A stretch of 64,000 nt of DNA. It comes from Senegalimassilia faecalis. Its GTDB lineage: Bacteria > Actinomycetota > Coriobacteriia > Coriobacteriales > Eggerthellaceae. Positions 26,096-33,062 of the stretch are shown one piece after another. A model generated the notes under the pieces. It made no database searches. It was not told where the DNA came from and saw only the letters and a program-made list of their open reading frames with translations. A program made the position numbers and the translations under genes. How positions within the stretch are numbered: position 1 is the first letter of the stretch; each line of letters starts with the position of its first letter. The stretch spans positions 1,240,001 to 1,304,000 of the forward strand of contig NZ_SDPW01000001.1 in NCBI RefSeq assembly GCF_004135645.1, given 5' to 3'.

Positions 26096-26520
26096 ATGAT
26101 TTTGCATGTGCTTCCTTTGTTGGCGTTCACGACATTCGCCGGTTTTGCGGCGGGTGCGTATGCCGTTGACGCGGTGTGCGGCAACGGCCGCGAGGCGAAG
26201 ACGCCTTGGCTGTTCCCGCTGGTGTGCGTGGTGCCGCTGGGCATCGGCTTGTGCGGCACGTTGGCGCATCTGGGTCAGCCGCTGCGCTTCATGAACGGCA
26301 TGGCGAACCCGGCGTCGGGCATTTCACAGGAGTCGTACTGGGCGATTGCGCTGGGCATCGTTATTGTTGTTGACCTGGTGATTTCTTGGCGCGGCGGCAA
26401 GACCGCGCGCGTTGCGGCAAGCTGGCGGGGAAGACGGCTGCGGTTGCCGTGCTTGTCCTGACGTTTGCCAGCGTGGCCGTTGCCCGCTACGCGTTCTTCG
26501 CGATGGGCGTCGGCGCGTAA
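26096..26520 (+). pseudogene. DmsC/NrfD-like anchor remnant, shortened and frameshifted
   Basis: The N-terminal part (MILHVLPLLAFTTFAGFAAG...GTLAHLGQPLRF) runs in one frame to about 26418. The natural C-terminus (KLAGKTAAVAVLVLTFASV...RYAFFAMGVGA, stop at 26520) continues in another frame, so an indel lies near 26405-26418. Even repaired, it would have only about 140 residues against about 280 for the family, so an internal deletion is also likely. It follows the truncated ferredoxin by 14 nt, the relic of a second dms-type operon. Confidence 0.75.
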
Positions 26521-26585
26521 CAGCGAAGCGCGGCAGGGTTGTTTTCGCCCCGACTTCGCGCGATAACGTTTGCCCCCCTCCTTAG

Positions 26586-26626
26586 GAAGCCCGATGAGCA
26601 AGCATTGCCCATCGGGCTTCTTTGCG
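26586..26626 (+). terminator. intrinsic terminator after the degraded anchor gene
   Basis: GAAGCCCGATG and CATCGGGCTTC flank a 13-nt loop and are followed by TTTGCG. Confidence 0.8.
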
Positions 26627-26749
26627 TTGGCCGGGCGAAACTGGCGGGCTGGCAAGTGTGATGGCCGGTGCGCCCGCAAATGCGGGTAAACTCGTTTGGC
26701 GAAAGAAACACGGCGGCGCTTGTCGCCCAAGTGGAAGGAACGACTCTGC

Positions 26750-27219
26750 ATGTTGACTATCGATATCCCGGGGCGGGGCGTGCTTGAGGTTTGCCACGTG
26801 GTGTGCGACTACAACGGCACCATTGCCACCGATGGGCACCTTGCGGATGGTGTGGCGCAGCGCGTTCAACGCTTGGCCGAGTTTGCGCAGGTCAGCGTGC
26901 TGACTGCAGACACGTTCGGCACGGTGCGCGCGCAATGCGAGGGGCTTCCGGTCAACGTGCGCGTGTTCGACCGCGATGATGCCAGCGTCTGCAAGGCGTC
27001 TATCGTGCGCGAGTTGGGCGCCGCGGGCTGCGTGTGCATTGGCAACGGCTTCAACGACATCGCCATGTTCGGCGAAGCGGCGCTGTCCATCGCGGTTATA
27101 GGGGCGAAGGCGCCTGCGCTAAGCTTCTGACCTGCGCCGACGTCGTAGTAACCAGCCCGCTTGACGCCTTCGACCTGCTACTGAACCCCAATCGTCTGCG
27201 CGCCACGCTGCGCGGGTAA
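26750..27219 (+). pseudogene. HAD-family (soluble P-ATPase-like) hydrolase with a frameshift
   Basis: The N-terminal 117 residues (MLTIDIPGRGVLEVCHVVCDYNGTIATDG...CIGNGFNDIAMFGEAALSIAVIG, HAD motifs I and IV) read in one frame and then end early at 27130. The expected C-terminus (GACAKLLTCADVVVTSPLDAFDLLLNP) continues in another frame to 27219. A single lost base in GGGGCGAAGG near 27100-27108 explains this. Motif I is DYNGT rather than DxDGT. It is either a recent pseudogene or a sequencing error. GGAAGGA precedes the ATG. Confidence 0.78.
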
Positions 27220-27296
27220 CAAGGGCGGTTCCCTCTGCTCCGTTTTGCGGTGTCAGGCTGACGCTCGAGTTCAGTCGGGCAACCCGTTGCTGCGTT

Positions 27297-27467
27297 TTGG
27301 CACGTTTTCGAACTTTCCGAATCGAATTTCCGCCGACGAGGCTCGGAAAGTTCGAAATCGTGCCCATTTGGCGAGAATCGGCCGCAAACAGGCCCGGAAA
27401 GTTCAAAATCGTGCCAAAAAATCCCGCGCGAATGTTTTCAGGCTTGGAAAGTTCGATTTCGTGCCAC
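27297..27467. repeat. third 50-bp-pitch array (different unit): one direct, three inverted
   Basis: The unit reads TGGCACGATTTCGAACTTTCC. One direct copy lies at 27298-27321. Three reverse-complement copies (GGAAAGTTCGAAATCGTGCC and close variants) have GTGCC at 27360, 27411 and 27461, a pitch of 50-51 bp. The TGGCA start, unit length and pitch match the arrays at 9702 and 14757, but the rest of the unit is different. Confidence 0.75.
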
Positions 27468-27471
27468 TCGA

Positions 27472-27573
27472 CATCTGGCAAGGGGGACAGGTCGTTTGTC
27501 GCATGGAGGCGGGCTTTCCGTTAAGGGGGCGAGCCTTGCCGTGTGGCAACCGCCCTGCCCCCCTTGCCAGATG
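27472..27573. repeat. REPIN-like imperfect palindrome of 102 bp
   Basis: Perfect 15-bp ends CATCTGGCAAGGGGG and CCCCCTTGCCAGATG face each other, and similarity continues inward (ACAGGTCGTTTGTC against GCAGGGCGGTTGCC when inverted). The left arm contains GGGGACAGGTCGTTTGTC, related to the REP-like repeat at 3514-3545. Two inverted REPs with a short centre is the REPIN arrangement. No coding capacity. Confidence 0.65.
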
Positions 27574-27694
27574 CGCTTGGTTGCCGTTAACCGGGCTTTT
27601 GTTTCGCGATGGTAAATTCGCGAAATTTGGGTCTTGCGCGAACGCGGGCCATCACGTATCTTTCTGATACAACTTAATACCTTGAAACCGTTGA

Positions 27695-27977
27695 GGCGAA
27701 AGTCAAGCCATCATAAGCGCTCACAGAGAGCGGGTGTTGCTGGGAATCCCGCAGAAATGCTGGGTGGTAAATGGTTCGCCGAGGGAAAGGGGAAAGGTTG
27801 GCAGGTGCGACACAACCGTGCGGCACGTGGCAACTGAGTATCTGGACCGTGAGCCTGCGTTAAGGGCAGAACATGTGTTGGCATGTTCGTGAGAGGGTTC
27901 CTTCGGGAGCCAAGTAAAGGTGGCACCGCAGATGTAACGTCTGTCCTTTATCTCAAAGGACAGACGTTTTTTATTTT
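27695..27977 (+). promoter_or_regulatory. T-box riboswitch, probably tRNA-Trp specific
   Basis: The T-box core AAAGGTGGCACCGCAG is at 27916-27931, followed by a terminator with arms AACGTCTGTCCTTT and AAAGGACAGACGTT and a T run. GGCGAA (27695) pairs with TTCGCC to close stem I, with an internal loop carrying AAATGG, so the specifier is plausibly TGG. The TGGC bulge predicts a tRNA with discriminator G73, as tRNA-Trp has. Uncharged tRNA would let transcription reach the importer genes downstream. The promoter may be TTGCGC with TATCTT (27633-27662). Confidence 0.88.
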
Positions 27978-28140
27978 GCGGAAACTCGGGCCACGGGCAC
28001 GGCGAGTCGCCATAGCCGCAAGCCCAGCTTTACTTGCACCCGCGGGTTGCACAACCTCATTCGCGTTCGTTGCCGGCAGACCGAAAGCCCGGGGACGGGC
28101 AATGACCGGCGGAAACTCCGCCAAGAAAGGAATGAGGATC

Positions 28141-28728
28141 ATGTCGAACAATGTTGCAGCCCAGAAGCGTACGGTGGCCGCCTCCACGAAGAAGGAGGGC
28201 CTGTCCGTACAAGATCTGATTTTGGTGGCCGTGCTCATTGCCGCCGGCGCCGTGCTCAAGCTTACCGTTTCCAGCTTCCTTAGCTTTGCGGGCATGAAGC
28301 CCAACTTCATGATTGCCATGTATTGCCTGGCCATCATCCTTACGCGTCCGAAAGTGTTCCAGTCCGTCATCATCGGCTTGCTGGTCGGCCTGGTCAGCCA
28401 GCTGCCCATGTTGAACGCCACGCCGCTGGTGAACATCGCCTCCGAGATGCTGGGTGCTTTGGTGTGCGGCCTTTTGGTCACCGCGTTCGTGAAGGTTGCC
28501 GCCGACAACAAGGCGTTTCAGAACGTTGCCGCCCCTGCCATCATCACCTTCCTGTCCACCGTTGTTTCCGGTTACACGTTTGCCCTGATCGTGGGTGTGG
28601 CCGTGGCGCATCTGTCCCCGATTGCCGTGTTCGGCGTGTACGCCGTCATGGTGTTCGGCACCGCAACCATGAACGCTGTGCTGGCCGCCATCCTCGCCCC
28701 CGTCCTGCGTGCGGTCCTGAAGCGCTAG
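28141..28728 (+). CDS. TrpP-like tryptophan-specific S component of an ECF importer
   Basis: The 195-residue membrane protein has five to six helices after a short cytoplasmic tail. The segment FAGMKPNFMIAMYCLAIIL resembles the TrpP/YhaG family of tryptophan transporters. The start at 28141 has GAAAGGAATGAGGATC before it; the longer frame upstream runs through the riboswitch. The T-box before it and ATPase and T genes after it make it the substrate-binding subunit of a dedicated importer. Tryptophan is inferred from the family resemblance and from the T-box features together. Confidence 0.82.
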   Translation: MSNNVAAQKRTVAASTKKEGLSVQDLILVAVLIAAGAVLKLTVSSFLSFAGMKPNFMIAMYCLAIILTRPKVFQSVIIGLLVGLVSQLPMLNATPLVNIASEMLGALVCGLLVTAFVKVAADNKAFQNVAAPAIITFLSTVVSGYTFALIVGVAVAHLSPIAVFGVYAVMVFGTATMNAVLAAILAPVLRAVLKR

Positions 28729-28763
28729 TAGGGTTCCGTTTTGCCTACGGCAAAACGAAAACG

Positions 28764-28948
28764 CTCGACGCTGCGGCCGCTTCTGGCACCCCATCTTGCC
28801 CTTCAGCTTCACGGGCATGGCCGAAAGGCCAATGCCCAGCTGAGCTGGGCGCGCCCGCTCGGGCGCATAGATGGTTTGTGAACAAGCCACTGGCTTGTTC
28901 GCTCAGGGCAATCTTGGGCACCAGAAGCGCCCTCGCTGACTCTTCGCC
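28764..28948 (+). repeat. dispersed structured element, copy 1
   Basis: The ends CTCGACGCTGCGG and CCTCGCTGACTCTTCGC, and the core CAGCTTCACGGGCATGGCC, are shared with 37859-37988. The core hairpin is GGGCATGGCC-GAAA-GGCCAATGCCC. An outer stem CGCTTCTGG/CCAGAAGCG and an inner stem TTGCCCT/AGGGCAA close it. Two more hairpins (GCGCCCG/CGGGCGC and GAACAAGCCA/GGCTTGTTC) are found only in this copy. It lies between the S component and the ATPase genes of the ECF operon. Confidence 0.7.
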
Positions 28949-29004
28949 ACCTGCGTTATTTGCCAGCTTTCCACTTGCTTGCCCGCTTACCTGAAGGGGT
29001 TTCC

Positions 29005-29862
29005 ATGATCGAGATTTCGCAATTGTCGTTTCGCTATCGGGAGGGGGCCGAGCCCATCCTGCACGGCATCGACCTGGTCATTCCCGATGGCGCGTTCGTC
29101 GGCATCACCGGCGCGGCGGGCAGCGGCAAGTCCACACTCACCTACGCGTTCAACGGCATCATCCCGCATTGCTACCCGGGTGATTTCTACGGCAGCGTGC
29201 TTATCGACGGCCTTGACACGTGCGAGGCGTCGCTTACCGACATCAGCCGCTTGGTGGGCAGCGTGTGCCAGGACATCGATTCGCAGATGGTGTCGTCGGT
29301 GGTGGAGGACGAGGTGCTGTACGGCCTCGAGAACTTCGGCGTGCCGAAGGACGAGGTGGAGGCGCGCGTGGCCGAGGCGCTTGACGCCATGGGAATCGCT
29401 GACCTGCGGCATCGCGGCATCGCCGAGCTTTCAGGCGGGCAGAAGCAGAAGGTGGCGGTTGCGTCGGTCATCGCGCTGAAGCCGCGCGTGCTGGTGCTCG
29501 ACGAACCTACGGCCGAGCTTGACCCCGCGTCGTCGCTGGCCGTGTTCGAGTTGCTGGCACGCTACGCTCGCGAAAACGACACGACGGTCATCGTGGTGGA
29601 ACAGAAGATCGCGCTGCTGTCGGATTTCGCGGATATGCTGCTGATCGTCGACGACGGCAAAATCCGCTTCCAGGGCACGCCGGCCGAGGTGCTCGAGCAT
29701 TCCGACGAGCTGCTGGAGATTGGCGTGAACTGCCCGCGTTCCACCAGCTTGGTGAATCGCCTGCGCGCCGGCGGCTTGGTGAACGCGCCGGCGGCGCGCA
29801 ACGTCGACGAGGCGGTTGCGGTGTGCAAGCGCGTTTTGAGCGGGGAAGGGGCCGTCGCATGA
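29005..29862 (+). CDS. ECF importer ATPase 1
   Basis: This 285-residue ABC ATPase has Walker A GAAGSGKST, Q-loop VCQDIDSQM, signature LSGGQKQKVAVAS, Walker B VLVLDEPTAELD and the H-loop region VIVVEQKIA. The usual switch His is not obvious (VEQK where many have VTH), as in some EcfA proteins. It energises the importer together with the next gene, with which it overlaps by 4 nt (ATGA). The start at 29005 follows GAAGGGG. The C-terminal 60 residues form the EcfA-type extension. Confidence 0.9.
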   Translation: MIEISQLSFRYREGAEPILHGIDLVIPDGAFVGITGAAGSGKSTLTYAFNGIIPHCYPGDFYGSVLIDGLDTCEASLTDISRLVGSVCQDIDSQMVSSVVEDEVLYGLENFGVPKDEVEARVAEALDAMGIADLRHRGIAELSGGQKQKVAVASVIALKPRVLVLDEPTAELDPASSLAVFELLARYARENDTTVIVVEQKIALLSDFADMLLIVDDGKIRFQGTPAEVLEHSDELLEIGVNCPRSTSLVNRLRAGGLVNAPAARNVDEAVAVCKRVLSGEGAVA

Positions 29863-30704
29863 TCGAGTTCAAGAACGTGGGCGCGTCGTACGACGGCGAG
29901 CTCGCTATCCTGCGGGACGTGAGTTTCCGCATCCCCGACGGTGACTTCGTGGCGTTCGTCGGCACGAACGGCGCGGGCAAGTCCACCACGATGCGCCTGG
30001 TCAATGGGCTGTTGAAGCCCACGGCGGGCGAAGTGCTCATCGACGGCGTGCCCACTACGCAGCTGCGCACCAGCCAACTTGCAGCGAAGGTGGGCTTCCT
30101 GTTTCAAAACCCCGACCGGCAGATTTGCTGCGCAACCGTGCGCGAGGAGCTGCTGTTCGGCTTCCGGGCGCAGGGGCGGGCCGATGCCGAAGCCGAGGCG
30201 CGCGTGGACGCCATGATCGAGCGTTTCGGGTTCGATGCCGATGCCGAGCCGTTTTTGCTCAACCGCGGTACGCGGCAGCTTTTGGCGTTGGCGTCCATCA
30301 TCGTGCTCGAGCCGCCCGTGGTGGTGCTCGACGAGCCGACGACCGGCCTCGACTTCCGCGAGTGCGCGAAGGTCATGGACACCATCGCGGACATGAACGC
30401 GCGTGGCACCACGGTGATCATGGTGTGCCACGACATGGAGGTGGTTGCCGACTACGCGCGTCGCGTCATTGCTATGACCGCAGGTCAGGTGGTTGCCGAT
30501 GGCGCCACGTTCGACGTGCTGCGCAACCGCGACGTCCTGGCGCGCACGCACTTGCTGCCGCCGCAGGTGGTCGATGTTGCGCTGCGGCTGGCCGAGGACG
30601 GCGCCGTTGCGGCCGATTCGGCGGTGGCTGCGGCCAATACGCTTGACGAGATGACCGAGGCGCTTGCAGCGGCAGGCGCGAACGCGAAGGTGGGTGCATC
30701 ATGA
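29859..30704 (+). CDS. ECF importer ATPase 2, with atypical signature motif
   Basis: This 281-residue ABC ATPase has Walker A GTNGAGKST, Q-loop FQNPDRQICCATV, Walker B VVVLDEPTTGLD and switch VCHDME. The ABC signature, usually LSGGQ, reads LNRGTRQLL. In a heterodimer this would leave one of the two ATP sites with a degenerate signature, a known arrangement in asymmetric ABC proteins. It overlaps both neighbours by 4 nt, so the three ATPase/T genes are translationally coupled. Confidence 0.9.
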   Translation: MIEFKNVGASYDGELAILRDVSFRIPDGDFVAFVGTNGAGKSTTMRLVNGLLKPTAGEVLIDGVPTTQLRTSQLAAKVGFLFQNPDRQICCATVREELLFGFRAQGRADAEAEARVDAMIERFGFDADAEPFLLNRGTRQLLALASIIVLEPPVVVLDEPTTGLDFRECAKVMDTIADMNARGTTVIMVCHDMEVVADYARRVIAMTAGQVVADGATFDVLRNRDVLARTHLLPPQVVDVALRLAEDGAVAADSAVAAANTLDEMTEALAAAGANAKVGAS

Positions 30705-31471
30705 AGGGCTTTCTGGAATACGTGCCGGGCGACAGCTTTCTGCACCGCATGAACCCGGTGGCGAAGCTGGGGGCGGCGTTGCTGCTGGTCATTGCCGCTT
30801 TCGCCACGGGCAACTTCGTGCTGCTGGCGCTTTTGGCCGTGCTTGACGTTATACTGGCCGCGCAGTGCAAGATGCTGCCGCAAACGCTGGGCCTGGCACG
30901 CGCGGTGGCGCTGTTCTCGCTGCTGCTGGCCCTTATCGCGCTGTTGTTTACGCCGCAGGGCGATGTGCTGGTGGCGCTGCCGTGGGGCTATATCGGCACC
31001 AAAAGCGTCATTGCAGCCGTGCTCATTGTGGTGCGCCTGGTGGTGTGCGCCGTGCCGCTGTTTCTGGTGTTCTATGTGACCAAACTTACCGATATGGCGA
31101 ATGCCCTGGTCAAAGTGCTGCACGTGCCGTACAAGTACGCGTTCACGTTCATGTCTACCGTGCATTTCATCCCCGTGTTCATGAACGATATGTCCGGCAT
31201 CATGGAAGCGCAAACGGCGCGCGGCGTGGAGTTCGACGGCGGCATCGCGAAGAAGATTCGCCTGATGATGCCGCTGTGCGTGCCGCTTCTGGTGTCGTCG
31301 GTGCGCAAAACGAACTCGGCCGCCATCGCCGCCGAGGTGCGCGGCTTCAACCTGCGCACTCGCGAAAGCGGCTTCAAGGAATACCCCCTCGCCGGCATGG
31401 ACTACGCCGCCCTCGCGGCAGCGGTCGTAATCCTGGCGGCAGCCATCGCCCTGACCGTGCTGGGGTTATAA
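30701..31471 (+). CDS. EcfT transmembrane coupling protein
   Basis: The 256-residue membrane protein links the S component to the two ATPases. It has about five to six helices and both coupling motifs (AQTARGVEFD and AAEVRGFNL). It overlaps the previous gene by 4 nt and completes the order S, A, A', T, so the locus encodes a full ECF importer of the dedicated (group I) type. Confidence 0.9.
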   Translation: MKGFLEYVPGDSFLHRMNPVAKLGAALLLVIAAFATGNFVLLALLAVLDVILAAQCKMLPQTLGLARAVALFSLLLALIALLFTPQGDVLVALPWGYIGTKSVIAAVLIVVRLVVCAVPLFLVFYVTKLTDMANALVKVLHVPYKYAFTFMSTVHFIPVFMNDMSGIMEAQTARGVEFDGGIAKKIRLMMPLCVPLLVSSVRKTNSAAIAAEVRGFNLRTRESGFKEYPLAGMDYAALAAAVVILAAAIALTVLGL

Positions 31472-31503
31472 CGACAGGGCTCGAAATAAGAGAGAGCAAA
31501 ACC

Positions 31504-31545
31504 AAAGGGCGGGGCGATTCGCTCAGAATCGCCCCGCCTTGCAGT
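31504..31545. terminator. hairpin terminator after the ECF operon
   Basis: GGCGGGGCGATT and AATCGCCCCGCC pair perfectly around CGCTCAG. AAAGG and CTTTGG flank it, and T-rich sequence follows on the minus strand, so it may act in both directions between the convergent ECF and macrodomain genes. Confidence 0.75.
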
Positions 31546-31592
31546 CCGAGCTGCGTACTGCTTGAAAACGGTTGGCGGGATGCGCGGCGAAT

Positions 31593-31629
31593 CGTCTCAA
31601 ATCCGGAGTGGCATTCCGGATTTGAGACG
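31593..31629. repeat. perfect 15-bp palindrome
   Basis: CGTCTCAAATCCGGA and TCCGGATTTGAGACG flank GTGGCAT. No T run follows on the plus strand (AAATCAAACG); on the minus strand the hairpin is followed by ATTCGCCG. It could be a binding site, a mobile-element scar or a second transcription end. It lies between two convergent genes. Confidence 0.7.
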
Positions 31630-31751
31630 AAATCAAACGAGCTTGGTAATAATTTTGCCCCTAGGTCTCGTCCGCACCGCTTCCTAGCGTAGCGCGCCTC
31701 GCGCCTTGATGGCTTCTTCGCCTGTTCGATCGCTTGCAAACCGCCTCTTGC

Positions 31752-32597
31752 TTACTCCTCTGCAGCCTCTTCGCCGGCCTTGGCATCGGGGCCAAGAATC
31801 TCGCGGTAGTATTCTTCGTCTTCCTCGGTGTAGACGTCGAAAATGACATGCATGTCTGCGCCCGGTTCGCCGGGTTTGCGCGTATCGAGCCACGTCTTCG
31901 CGGCGTTCGTGGCAATGGCCGCGCCTTCTTGCTGCGGAAAGCCGAACACGCCGGTGGAAATGCAGCAGAACGCGATGGATTTCGCACCGTCAAGGGCGGC
32001 GGCGTCAAGGCAACTCAAGTAGCACTGCGTCAGCTGTTTGCGCTGCTCGACGGTGGGCGAGCCCTTCGTCATGGGGCCGACGGTGTGGATGATGCGCTTG
32101 GCGGGCAGGTTGTAGCCGGGCGTGATCTTCGCGCGGCCGACGGGCTCTTCGTAACCTTGCTGCTGCATGATCTGCGCGCACTTCAGGCGCAGCTGCACGC
32201 CGGCGAACGTGTGGATGGCGTTATCGATGCACAGGTGGCCGGGAATCCAGCAACCCAGAAGCGCGCTGTTCGCGGCGTTGACGATGGCGTCGCAACGCAG
32301 CGCCGTGATGTCGCCGCGCCACAGGGTCAGGCGCTCGTCGGAGGCAATGCGCGGCAGCTCGTCGGCCTCGGTGATGCCCGGCTCGGCCACCATCAGCTGC
32401 AGAACGCGGTCTTGCACCTTCAGAAACGCCGGCGAGGCGGGCTTCGGCTCGCGCGTGTTCACCAGCGCGCGGAACTGCTCCCACTGCTCCATGAACCAAC
32501 GCGGGTCCTCCTGCGGCTCAACGTGCTGCGCGCCGGCGCCGCGTTCATCCATCAGGTAGTTCACCAGGTACGTGATGTCTTCGACTAGCTGCATCAT
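31752..32597 (-). CDS. zinc-type macrodomain ADP-ribose hydrolase
   Basis: The 281-residue protein has an N-terminal helical extension (about 90 residues) and a macrodomain (DAIVNAANSALLGCWIPGH to the C-terminus). The motif CWIPGHLCIDNAIH with its Cys, His and Cys is typical of the zinc-dependent macrodomains of staphylococci and streptococci that reverse protein ADP-ribosylation. There, they sit beside sirtuin and lipoylation genes; none is here. The start at 32597 has AAGGAGCAGCAGC before it. Confidence 0.88.
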   Translation of the reverse strand: MMQLVEDITYLVNYLMDERGAGAQHVEPQEDPRWFMEQWEQFRALVNTREPKPASPAFLKVQDRVLQLMVAEPGITEADELPRIASDERLTLWRGDITALRCDAIVNAANSALLGCWIPGHLCIDNAIHTFAGVQLRLKCAQIMQQQGYEEPVGRAKITPGYNLPAKRIIHTVGPMTKGSPTVEQRKQLTQCYLSCLDAAALDGAKSIAFCCISTGVFGFPQQEGAAIATNAAKTWLDTRKPGEPGADMHVIFDVYTEEDEEYYREILGPDAKAGEEAAEE

Positions 32598-33062
32598 GCT
32601 GCTGCTCCTTACTATATAGTGCTGCGTCCGCGTGTCCGGTGGGCAGGGACGAATTTTCCGAAGAGGGAAGGGAAAATCTGCCCCCGTCATTTCGGCGACA
32701 CTTGCCCCATCGCTTGCCCACCGTTTCATTGAGACTTTCGCGAACGAAATCGTTTGGCATGTAGCATAGCGCAACGTATCGGTGCGGTGACGCTAGCGCC
32801 GCTGCAGTTTGGCAAAGCTGCGCAACCATTTTCGCGTTTGCAACCTTATTTGCTAGCGCGTTTGCGTCATCCGCGCAGGTTGCTTCTCGTGCGCCGCCGC
32901 CTTAGGTTACGTGGGGTACACCAGCGGATGTAATTCGATGACATACGGGTGACGAAACGGTGCAAGGGCTGCTCAGCGGCGCTTTCGCGTGGTAAGGTCA
33001 CCGTGTCAAAAAGAACGCGGGGCGAAAGGAAGCCCCGCATCTCCCATAACAAGGAGCCGACC
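32598..33062. other. divergent intergenic region before htrA
   Basis: No gene is seen. ACTATATAGTG near 32611-32621 is an AT-rich palindrome that may contain the macrodomain promoter. An imperfect inverted repeat (GGGCAG...ATTTTCC and GGAAAATCTGCCC) lies near 32641-32685. The htrA promoter should lie between about 32900 and 33030, but no clear boxes were found. Confidence 0.4.
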
